Source of the DNA: Tabrizicola caldifontis
Lineage (GTDB): Bacteria; Pseudomonadota; Alphaproteobacteria; Rhodobacterales; Rhodobacteraceae
Length of the DNA stretch: 64,000 nt
Assembly (NCBI RefSeq): GCF_004762095.1
Contig: NZ_SIJH01000008.1
Coordinates: 62,001-126,000, forward strand
Direction: 5' to 3'
Program-made: the position numbers and the translations under genes
In this document: one piece after another, positions 57,274-64,000 of the stretch
How the letters are laid out: each line of letters starts with the position of its first letter
Position numbering within the stretch: position 1 is the stretch's first letter
Notes under the pieces: generated by a model
What the model saw: the letters and a program-made list of their open reading frames with translations, nothing else
Told to the model about the DNA's origin: nothing
Database searches by the model: none

Positions 57274-58059
57274 TCAAGCCTGTTCGGGAAAGCGCCAGCT
57301 TTCCGCTTCGGCGGCGATCCTCGCCGCGATGTCCCTGATCGTCGGGGCCAGCGCGCCCAGCGACTCCAGGCTGTGGCGTGCCGTGGTCGAAGTCACCGAC
57401 AAGGCCCCCATCACGCGCCCGGCGCGGCTGAGAATCGGCACCGCGCAGCAGATGATTCCCACCTCGTGCTCTTCACGGTCGAAGGCGTGGCCGCGGGCGC
57501 GTATCTCCTGCAGCTCGGCCTTCAGCTGTTCGGGCGAAACCAGCGTGTTCGCGGTGTGACGGTAGAAGGACTGCCGCGCCAGGGCCGCTTCCAGCGCTTC
57601 GGGCGAAAGCCAGGCCAGCATGGCCTTGCCGACGCCGGTACAATAGGCTGGACCCACCTTTCCCGCCTGCGCGAACATTTCCACCGGCTTTGCCGCGTTG
57701 CGCTTGTCAACGTAAAGCACCTGGCCCTGGTCAAGTTGGGCCAGGTGGATCGTCTCACCGGTTTTCGCGGCCAGTTCATCCAGATAGGGCCGCGCGATCG
57801 GCGCAAGCGATGACTGTGCCCAGGCAGCGTGGGCCAGACGCACCAGACGGACCCCCAGCGCATAGGTGCCCTGGTCGGGATCAAGCGTGAGCATCCCCTG
57901 ATGGGTCAGCGTCTGCAGAAGACGGTAGAGCGTGGCCTTCGGATAGGCCGATTGCGCAAGAAGATCGGAAAAGCGCACCGGGCGACCATGGCGCGCCACC
58001 ATGTCGAGCACATCCAGCGCCTTGCCCACCGTTCCGTCGGCGTGCCCGTCGGCCACCAT
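57274..58059 (-). CDS. IclR family transcriptional regulator
   Basis: A 261-residue regulator. N-terminal HTH ([20 protein letters not shown] followed by QTLTHQGML) and a C-terminal IclR ligand-binding domain with conserved [33 protein letters not shown] and [15 protein letters not shown] 58059 ([15 protein letters not shown]) is preferred over one at 58074. It is divergent from the binding protein gene; the shared gap has a promoter and a perfect inverted repeat, so it probably controls the sugar operon and itself. Confidence 0.92.
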   Translation of the reverse strand: MVADGHADGTVGKALDVLDMVARHGRPVRFSDLLAQSAYPKATLYRLLQTLTHQGMLTLDPDQGTYALGVRLVRLAHAAWAQSSLAPIARPYLDELAAKTGETIHLAQLDQGQVLYVDKRNAAKPVEMFAQAGKVGPAYCTGVGKAMLAWLSPEALEAALARQSFYRHTANTLVSPEQLKAELQEIRARGHAFDREEHEVGIICCAVPILSRAGRVMGALSVTSTTARHSLESLGALAPTIRDIAARIAAEAESWRFPEQA

Positions 58060-58082
58060 ACGCCCCCCTCTCAACGCCGTTG

Positions 58083-58111
58083 TTGACAGGCATAACGATA
58101 GCCGACATAGT
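58083..58111 (+). promoter_or_regulatory. Candidate promoter of the sugar operon
   Basis: TTGACA (58083-58088) with a 17-bp spacer to CATAGT (58106-58111), a partial -10. It lies 53-81 bp upstream of the binding protein ATG (58164), with an inverted repeat just downstream. Confidence 0.6.
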
Positions 58112-58130
58112 TTTCAATATTCAAGACTAA

Positions 58131-58147
58131 GTTTCAAATAGTGAAAC
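58131..58147. promoter_or_regulatory. Inverted-repeat operator candidate for the IclR regulator
   Basis: GTTTCA (58131-58136), AATAG, TGAAAC (58142-58147) is a perfect inverted repeat. A related, imperfect TTTTCAATATTC patch lies at 58111-58122. Its position downstream of the -10 box fits repression. Confidence 0.55.
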
Positions 58148-58163
58148 CAGACGGGAGGAAACC

Positions 58164-59417
58164 ATGGTTCACAAGATCTCGGGGGCGCTGACGCTCGGGG
58201 CGGCGCTGATGCTGTCCGCTTCGGCTTTCGCGCAGGACAAGCGCGTCGTCACCTGGAACGCCGACTACGACCCGATTCCGCTAGCCGCCGCCGAAGCCCT
58301 GATCGCCGATTTCGAGGCCGCGAACCCCGACATCGACATCCAGATGACCAACTTCGACCATGAGGCCTACAAGAACGCGATCCGCAACTTCCTGACCGCG
58401 AACCCGCCGGACCTGGCCAACTGGTATGCGGCCAACCGGATGCGGCCTTTTGTCGAGGCTGGCCTTTTCGCCGACATCTCGGATGTCTGGGCAGAAAACG
58501 GGCTGACCGAGGCGCTGGCCTCGTCGGTGCCGTCTTCCACGATCGACGGCAAGCAGTACGCGATCCCCTACACCTATTATCAGTGGGGCATCTACTACAA
58601 CCGCGATGCCTACAAGGCCGCCGGTGTCGAACCGCCCGGCCCCGAAGGTGTGAGCTGGGAACAATTCCTGGCGAACTGCGAGGCATTCAAGGCCGCGGGG
58701 ATCGACTGCCTGACCACCTCGTCGCTGGAGCAATGGCCGGTCGCGGGCATCTTCGACTATCTCAGCCTGCGAACCAACGGCTACCAGTTCCACAGCGATC
58801 TGGCGGCGGGCAAAATCTCCTGGACCTCGCCCGAGGTTCGGGCCGTCTTTGACGAGTTTGCCAAGCTTCAGCCCTTCGTCAGCGCGGGTCACGCTGCCAT
58901 CAAGTGGCAGGATGCTGCAGCGCTGCTGGTGCAGGGCAAGGCCGCGAATTTCGTCATGGGGAACTTCGCCGTCGGCGTCTTCAAGGAAGGCGGCATGACG
59001 AACGACAACCTGGGCTTCATGGTCTTCCCGGAAATCACCCCCGGCATTCCGCGGGCCGAGGAAGCGCCGACCGACACGATCCACCTGACTTCGGGTGCCA
59101 AGAACCCCGAAGATGCCAAGAAGTTCCTGGCCTTCATGGCCAGCGCCGAGGCACAGTCCAAGTGGAACGCGGCCGTGGGGCAGCTGCCGACCAACAAGAA
59201 CGCCACGGTCGATCCGGCCGATCCGTTCCTGTCGGCTGGCTTCGCAGCGCTGTCGACCGCGACCGGCGGCATCGCGCAGTTCTGGGACCGTGACGCGGAT
59301 GCCGAATATGCCAAGGCCGGCATGGAAGGCTTCCAGCAGTTCCTGGTGCAGCCCGACCAGCTTGAGGCGATCCTCGAGCGGCTGGAACAGACGCGCCTGC
59401 GCCTGTATCCGCAGTGA
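58164..59417 (+). CDS. Carbohydrate ABC transporter substrate-binding protein
   Basis: A 417-residue periplasmic protein (family 1 sugar binding). Signal peptide MVHKISGALTLGAALMLSAS followed by AFAQD. Mature protein: ITVVTW-like strand (KRVVTWNADYDPIPLAAAEA), DGKQYAIPYTYYQWGIYYNR, ALLVQGKAANFVMGNFAVGV and AKKFLAFMASAEAQSKWNAA. The neighbouring alpha-galactosidase suggests alpha-galactosides (melibiose, raffinose) as ligand. A perfect 8-bp stem hairpin follows before the permease genes. Confidence 0.93.
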   Translation: MVHKISGALTLGAALMLSASAFAQDKRVVTWNADYDPIPLAAAEALIADFEAANPDIDIQMTNFDHEAYKNAIRNFLTANPPDLANWYAANRMRPFVEAGLFADISDVWAENGLTEALASSVPSSTIDGKQYAIPYTYYQWGIYYNRDAYKAAGVEPPGPEGVSWEQFLANCEAFKAAGIDCLTTSSLEQWPVAGIFDYLSLRTNGYQFHSDLAAGKISWTSPEVRAVFDEFAKLQPFVSAGHAAIKWQDAAALLVQGKAANFVMGNFAVGVFKEGGMTNDNLGFMVFPEITPGIPRAEEAPTDTIHLTSGAKNPEDAKKFLAFMASAEAQSKWNAAVGQLPTNKNATVDPADPFLSAGFAALSTATGGIAQFWDRDADAEYAKAGMEGFQQFLVQPDQLEAILERLEQTRLRLYPQ

Positions 59418-59429
59418 TCTGACCTGGGC

Positions 59430-59456
59430 GGGCGCCCTCTGGTGAAGGGGGCGCCC
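59430..59456 (+). repeat. Perfect hairpin after the binding protein gene
   Basis: GGGCGCCC (59430-59437) and GGGCGCCC (59449-59456) are self-complementary arms with an 11-base loop. With no T-run, it is more likely to protect the upstream binding-protein mRNA than to end transcription. Confidence 0.7.
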
Positions 59457-59479
59457 GTATTCCGTCCAAAGGGGGGGGC

Positions 59480-60415
59480 ATGGCACAGGCATCGCACACC
59501 GCAACGATACGCAGGACCGGGGGGCGTCTCAGCCAGCGCAAGATCGCGCCCTGGCTGTTCCTGGCGCCAGGCCTTTTCATGTTCACGGTCTATGTGCTGT
59601 GGCCCATCGTCGAAAGCGTCACCCTGTCGTTCTACGACTGGAACGGGCTTTACAACGCGGATGGCGCGTTCACCGGCCGTTTCGTCGGCATGGGTAACTA
59701 TGCCGAGCTGATGCGCGACCCGGCCTTCGAGACCAGCCTGTGGAACAACCTGAAATGGCTGGTCCTGTACATGCTGGCCCTGCCGATCGGGTTGATGATC
59801 GCCATCTTCCTGAACCAGTCGGTGCGTGGCATCCGTCTGTACAAGTCGCTGTTCTTCTTTCCCTTTGTCATCAGCCAGGTCGTCGTCGGGCTGATGTTCG
59901 CCTGGTTCTACGCCCCCAATTTCGGCCTGTTCTTCCTGTTGACCGAATGGATCACCGGCAAGGGTACTGCGATCCTTGCCGATCCCGACCTTGTCACCTA
60001 CGGCATCATAGCCGCAGGTCTGTGGCCGCAGATCGCCTATGTGATGATCCTGTATCTCACCGGCCTGAACAACGTCGCCCCCGACCAGATCGAGGCCGCG
60101 CGGCTTGACGGGGCCAAGGGCTGGCGGATGCTGTGGTATGTCGTGCTGCCGCAACTGCGCCCCGCCACCTTCATCGCCGTCATCGTAACCGTCATCGGCG
60201 CCTTGCGGTCGTTCGACCTGGTGTCGATCATGACCAAGGGCGGACCCTTCGGCGAAAGCCGTGTCCTGTCCTACTACATGTTCGAAATGGCGCTGGGCGA
60301 ATACGGTTTCCGCATGGGCTATGGCGCAGCCATCGCCGTGGTCCTTTTCCTGATCATGATGGTCTTCATTTCGGGCTTCATCTGGAAGATGTGGCGCGAC
60401 GAGACCGAACGATAG
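59480..60415 (+). CDS. Carbohydrate ABC transporter permease (MalF type)
   Basis: A 311-residue membrane protein with six helices, starting MAQASHTATIRRTGGRLSQR. The EAA loop is visible as APDQIEAARLDGAKGWRMLW followed by YVVLPQLRP. Helix 1 (APWLFLAPGLFMFTVYVLWP) is typical. It forms the heterodimeric channel with the MalG-type permease 12 bp downstream. Confidence 0.95.
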   Translation: MAQASHTATIRRTGGRLSQRKIAPWLFLAPGLFMFTVYVLWPIVESVTLSFYDWNGLYNADGAFTGRFVGMGNYAELMRDPAFETSLWNNLKWLVLYMLALPIGLMIAIFLNQSVRGIRLYKSLFFFPFVISQVVVGLMFAWFYAPNFGLFFLLTEWITGKGTAILADPDLVTYGIIAAGLWPQIAYVMILYLTGLNNVAPDQIEAARLDGAKGWRMLWYVVLPQLRPATFIAVIVTVIGALRSFDLVSIMTKGGPFGESRVLSYYMFEMALGEYGFRMGYGAAIAVVLFLIMMVFISGFIWKMWRDETER

Positions 60416-60427
60416 AAAGGCGCGCCC

Positions 60428-61273
60428 ATGTTTCCCCGTCCCATCCAGCAGGCCAGCACCGGCGCACAGTGGCTTTACACCATCGCCCTTCCCATCGCGC
60501 TGCTGATCTGGCTGTTCCCGCTGCTGGGCGTTGCGCTGACGTCGCTGCGCCCGGCGTCCGACCTTGCGCAGGGCAACTACTTCGGCATGCCGTCCGGCAT
60601 CGCGTGGGAGAACTACGTCTTCATCTTCACCCAGACGCCGATGGCGAAATACATGATCAACTCGCTCTGGGTCACCATACCAACCGTGATCGGCGCGGTC
60701 AGCCTGTCGCTGATGACCGGCTTTGCGCTGGCGGTTTACGGCTTCCGGGCGAACATGCTGGTCTTCTTCATGTTCGTGGCCGGGAATTTCGTGCCCTTCC
60801 AGATTCTGATGGTTCCGGTGCGCGACATGACGCTGCAACTGGGCATGTACAACACCTGGTATGGCCTGGCCCTTTTCCACATCGCCTTCCAGACCGGCTT
60901 CTGCACGCTGTTCATGCGCAACTTCATCAAGGCTCTTCCGTACGAGCTGATCGAGGCCGCAAGGGTCGAGGGCGTCAGTGAATGGCGCATCTTCTGGTTC
61001 ATCGTCCTGCCCCTGATGCGTCCGGCCATCGCGGCGCTGTCGGTCCTGGTCTTCACCTTCATCTGGAACGACTTCTTCTGGGCCACGGTGCTGACACAGG
61101 GCGTTGACAGCCAGCCGATCACCGCCGGCCTGTCCAGCCTCAACGGACAGTGGATCGCACAGTGGCATCTGGTCAGTGCAGGCTCGATCATTGCGGCGCT
61201 GCCGCCGGTCGCGATGTTCTTCCTGATGCAGAAACACTTCATCGCCGGCCTGACCCTGGGGGCCGTGAAGTGA
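60428..61273 (+). CDS. Carbohydrate ABC transporter permease (MalG type)
   Basis: A 281-residue, six-helix permease. EAA loop: LIEAARVEGVSEWRIFWFIV followed by LPLMRP. The C terminus QKHFIAGLTLGAVK is typical of the MalG branch. It overlaps the GTG start of the alpha-galactosidase gene by 4 bp. Confidence 0.95.
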   Translation: MFPRPIQQASTGAQWLYTIALPIALLIWLFPLLGVALTSLRPASDLAQGNYFGMPSGIAWENYVFIFTQTPMAKYMINSLWVTIPTVIGAVSLSLMTGFALAVYGFRANMLVFFMFVAGNFVPFQILMVPVRDMTLQLGMYNTWYGLALFHIAFQTGFCTLFMRNFIKALPYELIEAARVEGVSEWRIFWFIVLPLMRPAIAALSVLVFTFIWNDFFWATVLTQGVDSQPITAGLSSLNGQWIAQWHLVSAGSIIAALPPVAMFFLMQKHFIAGLTLGAVK

Positions 61274-63336
61274 AGACCTTCCGCATCGATGCCGGCCCGC
61301 AGACCATCGCCCTTGCCACCGAAGGCGGCATTCCCCACGTGATCTGGTGGGGGCAAGCGTTGCCCGAAAGCGAAGACCTTCAGCAGCTGGCCCTTGCCGG
61401 GCGGCATGACCTGACCGGCGGGATGCTGGACGTGCTGCCGGCCCTGTCGCTGTCGCCCGAACCAGGGCGTGCCTTTCAGGGCCAGCCGGGGCATCTTCTG
61501 GCCGAGGCCGACGGCACGCCGCTTGCCCCGGCATTCACCTTCGACCGGGCCGAAGCGGGGCAGGGAACACTGACCCTGATCTCGCGCTCTGCCGGGCTGG
61601 TGCTGACCCACCGCCTTGTCGCCCGGCCGACCGGCACCATCACCCTGCAGACCGTGCTGGAAGCCGACCGTCCGATCCGTGTCCTGTGGCTTGCCGCCCC
61701 GGTCCTGCCCGCGCCGCAGCATGGACAGATCATCGATGTCTCGGGCAAATGGATCGGCGAGATGCAGCTGAACCGCGTGGACTGGATCCCCGGCATCCGC
61801 CTGCGCGAGGCGCGTACCGGTCGGTCGGGCCACGAACACCCGCCCTACCTCGTTCTTTCAGGCGAAGGATGCACCAACACGCAAGGGCAGGCGCTGGCGC
61901 TGCACTATGCCTGGTCCGGCGGGCACCGGATGGTGGCCGAGGAACTGCCTGACGGCCGCCGCCAGATCCAGTTCGGCCACGCCCTGGGCGCCGAAACCGA
62001 ACCCGGCACCCGGTTCGAGACAGCCGAGCTGATTGCCGCTTGCTCCACTTCGGGGCTGAACGGCATTGCCGCCATCTTCCAGCGCGACCTGCGTGACCGC
62101 GTGGTGCACTGGCCCGCCCCGGCCCGCCCCCGGCCCGTTCACTATAACTGCTGGGAGGCGGTCTATTTCGATCACCGGCTTGACGCCTTGGCCGAGATCG
62201 CCACCCGCGCCGCGGCGCTGGGTGCCGAACGCTTCGTGCTGGATGATGGCTGGTTCGGCCGGCGCGACGATGACACCTCGTCGCTGGGCGACTGGACAGT
62301 TGACCGCAAGAAGTGGCCTGACGGGCTGAACCCGCTTATCTCTCACGTCCATTCGCTGGGCATGGCCTTCGGTCTGTGGTTCGAGCCCGAGATGGTGAAC
62401 CCTGACAGCGACCTGTTCCGCGCCCATCCAGACTGGATGCTGGGGCCGCGCGAACAGACCACGGGGCGCCACCAGATGGTGCTGAACCTCTCGCGGCCCG
62501 AAGTGCGCGAAAACCTTTTTCATCAGATCTCGGCGATCCTGACCGAATACCCGATCGACTATGTCAAATGGGACCACAACCGCCTGCTGCCGGTGGTCGA
62601 TGCCAGCCAGTCGCGCGGGATCTACGAGCTTCTCGCTCGCCTGCGCGCCGCCCATCCGGGGGTCGAGATCGAGACCTGCGCCAGTGGCGGCGGCCGCATC
62701 GACGCCGGAATCCTTGCCCATACACACCGGGTCTGGCTGTCCGACAGCAACGATGCGCTGGAACGCCTTCGTATCCAGCATGATGCAGCGCTGTTTTTGC
62801 CGGCCTGTATCACCGGCAGTCATGTCGGACCGCGTCACTGCCATACCTCCGGCCGGGTGCTGCCGATGGCCTTCCGCGCGTGGGTTGCCGCCCAGCGGCA
62901 CATGGGATTCGAGATGGACCTGCGCGAGCTGACCGACGAAGAGGCGCTGACCCTTGCCCGCGTCACCCGCTGGTGGAAGGCGAACCGCGGCTGGATGATG
63001 GCGGGCACCATCCTGCGGCTGGACAGTGACGACCCCGCAGTGACGGCCGAGCTTCAGCTTGCCGCGGATGGCGGTCGTTTCGTCGTCTTCGCCGGCCAGG
63101 CCGAGGCCAGCCGCCAGATCCTGCCGCGTCCGATGCGGCTGACGGGCCTCGACCCCGAGGCGCGCTATGAAATCAGGCTGATCAATGCCGAGGACGCGCC
63201 CAGACAGTCGCGTGGGCCGAACGCGCTGAAAGCCGGCCCCTTGACGCTGAGCGGCCGGGCCCTGATGACCCATGGCATCCAATTGCCGGTCGCCTGGCCG
63301 GCGACGATGTGGGTGGTCGAAGGAACAAGGTCATGA
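61270..63336 (+). CDS. GH36 alpha-galactosidase
   Basis: A 688-residue cytosolic glycosidase removing terminal alpha-galactosyl residues. The N-terminal beta domain is followed by the TIM barrel from about residue 280. Catalytic nucleophile Asp in YPIDYVKWDHNRLL; acid/base Asp in VWLSDSNDALERLRIQ; substrate-binding blocks FVLDDGWFGRRDDDTSSLGD and FGLWFEPEMVNPDSDL, then CASGGGRIDAGIL. GTG at 61270 (GTGA overlap with the MalG stop) is the natural start. No signal peptide, so substrate is imported intact. Confidence 0.95.
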   Translation: MKTFRIDAGPQTIALATEGGIPHVIWWGQALPESEDLQQLALAGRHDLTGGMLDVLPALSLSPEPGRAFQGQPGHLLAEADGTPLAPAFTFDRAEAGQGTLTLISRSAGLVLTHRLVARPTGTITLQTVLEADRPIRVLWLAAPVLPAPQHGQIIDVSGKWIGEMQLNRVDWIPGIRLREARTGRSGHEHPPYLVLSGEGCTNTQGQALALHYAWSGGHRMVAEELPDGRRQIQFGHALGAETEPGTRFETAELIAACSTSGLNGIAAIFQRDLRDRVVHWPAPARPRPVHYNCWEAVYFDHRLDALAEIATRAAALGAERFVLDDGWFGRRDDDTSSLGDWTVDRKKWPDGLNPLISHVHSLGMAFGLWFEPEMVNPDSDLFRAHPDWMLGPREQTTGRHQMVLNLSRPEVRENLFHQISAILTEYPIDYVKWDHNRLLPVVDASQSRGIYELLARLRAAHPGVEIETCASGGGRIDAGILAHTHRVWLSDSNDALERLRIQHDAALFLPACITGSHVGPRHCHTSGRVLPMAFRAWVAAQRHMGFEMDLRELTDEEALTLARVTRWWKANRGWMMAGTILRLDSDDPAVTAELQLAADGGRFVVFAGQAEASRQILPRPMRLTGLDPEARYEIRLINAEDAPRQSRGPNALKAGPLTLSGRALMTHGIQLPVAWPATMWVVEGTRS

Positions 63337-64000
63337 CCGATCCGATCTTCCCTGACCTGAAGGGTCAGTCTGTATTCATCACCGGGGGCGGTGCGGGCAT
63401 CGGCGCGGCGCTGACCGAAGCCTTCCTGCGCCAGGGGGCAAAGGTCGCTTTCTGCCAGCGGTCCGACGCAACGGCCTTCTGCGACCGGATGGAGGCCGCA
63501 ACCGGCAACCGCCCGCTGTTCCTGCCCTGCGACATCGCGCTGACCGACCAGTTGCAGCTGACGCTGGAAACCGCCGCCAGGGCGCACGGGGCCATCACCG
63601 TGCTGGTGAACAATGCCGCGAACGACACGCGGCACGACACGCTGAAGACCGACCAGGCCTTCTGGGACTGGTCGATGGCGGTGAACCTGCGGTCCTATTT
63701 CTTCGCCTGCCAGCAGGTCATCCCCGGCATGAAGGCCGCGGGCGGGGGGTCGATCGTCAACTTCTCCTCGATCAGCTTCATGATGGCCGATACGGGCTAT
63801 GCCGCCTACATCACCGCCAATGCCGGGATCGTGGGCCTGACCCGGACGCTGGCGCGCGAGTTCGGGCCGGACCGTATCCGCGTCAACGCCATCGCCCCTG
63901 GCTGGGTGCTGACCGAACGGCAGAAGGAGCTTTGGGTCACGCCCGAGTCGCTGTCGGCCCATCTGGCCCGCCAGTGCCTGCCCGATCCGATCCAGCCCGA
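63333..64000 (+). CDS. SDR-family oxidoreductase, sugar 1-dehydrogenase-like (3' end outside window)
   Basis: A short-chain dehydrogenase, 222 residues visible. NAD-binding SVFITGGGAGIGAALTEAFL, then LVNNAAND, and the Ser of VNFSSISFM. The C-terminal RVNAIAPGWVLTERQKELWV, then TPESL, resembles D-galactose or pentose 1-dehydrogenases. In the usual Tyr-x-x-x-Lys motif the lysine is Asn: GYAAYITANAGIVGLTRTLA, so catalysis may be impaired or altered. It overlaps the GH36 stop by 4 bp, so it belongs to the operon and may oxidise released galactose. Confidence 0.88.
   Translation, partial: MTDPIFPDLKGQSVFITGGGAGIGAALTEAFLRQGAKVAFCQRSDATAFCDRMEAATGNRPLFLPCDIALTDQLQLTLETAARAHGAITVLVNNAANDTRHDTLKTDQAFWDWSMAVNLRSYFFACQQVIPGMKAAGGGSIVNFSSISFMMADTGYAAYITANAGIVGLTRTLAREFGPDRIRVNAIAPGWVLTERQKELWVTPESLSAHLARQCLPDPIQP

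Noticed and set aside
58889..61534. An 881-codon minus-strand open frame over the sugar transporter genes
   Set aside because: Fully antisense to well-supported permease and binding-protein genes. High GC removes stop codons from the shadow frame. Composition is not protein-like.

Overview
The window is a high-GC, gene-dense stretch of an alphaproteobacterial chromosome, most likely from the Rhodobacterales (Rhodobacteraceae/Paracoccaceae, near Rhodobacter, Gemmobacter or Tabrizicola). The evidence is the split ATP synthase operon ending in a short AtpC, a manganese-dependent family II pyrophosphatase, a fused sulfate adenylyltransferase/APS kinase, an Hsp20-DUF1150 pair, a perfect CIRCE element before groESL, UbiK next to lgt, and many 1-4 bp start/stop overlaps. 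This placement is inferred from gene content only. I found no rRNA, tRNA, CRISPR array, transposase, integrase or phage gene.

Layout. 1-3790: 3' part of atpA, then atpG, an unexpected small membrane-protein gene, atpD and atpC, closed by a clear terminator. 3851-6462: an H-type lectin-domain protein and two PAP2-family membrane proteins. 6693-12701: minus-strand housekeeping genes (prs, threonine aldolase, YcgN-type protein, ribF, MaoC dehydratase, HAD hydrolase, Mn-pyrophosphatase). 12702-13226: mostly non-coding, with very small ORFs and a repeat. 13227-14947: a lactonase-like metallohydrolase overlapping a secreted TraB/GumN protein. 15033-17183: CIRCE-controlled groES-groEL. 17209-23833: a DMT transporter, GNAT, GreA/B-like, Nudix, an alpha/beta hydrolase, purK-purE, YdcH, hsp20-DUF1150 and a cytochrome b561. 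23903-30831: sulfate activation, then a minus-strand run gpmI-envC-ctpA-rppH-membrane protein.

30955-37776: two adjacent DMT paralogues, mnmD divergent from a DadA/MnmC2-like oxidoreductase, a MerR regulator divergent from two PaaI thioesterases and a MATE exporter, and a stress protein. 37940-40216: eptA-dgkA (phosphoethanolamine transfer to lipid A and recycling of the diacylglycerol by-product) and a small protein. 40277-43283: a BaeRF-type protein, NfuA-like protein, tsaB and rimI. 43447-49245: a BMP-type nucleoside ABC importer followed by purine nucleoside phosphorylase, forming an uptake and salvage unit. 49330-56118: TauE/SafE permease with its TIGR02186 partner, ubiK, lgt, a MidA-type methyltransferase, pgeF, an Lrp regulator and trxB.

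56208-64000 is a carbohydrate locus. An IclR regulator and a MalK/UgpC-type ATPase face a binding protein, two permeases, a GH36 alpha-galactosidase and a sugar-dehydrogenase-like SDR that runs off the end. Together they suggest alpha-galactoside import, hydrolysis and possible oxidation of the released galactose.

Most of the window is ordinary core genome. The observations best worth a second look are the foreign-looking gene inside the ATP synthase operon, small repeat families that also appear inside groESL and perhaps inside a GNAT gene, a predicted leaderless maoC mRNA, tandem mini-ORFs upstream of the pyrophosphatase gene, the split MnmC-like arrangement, and loss of the catalytic lysine in the terminal SDR.
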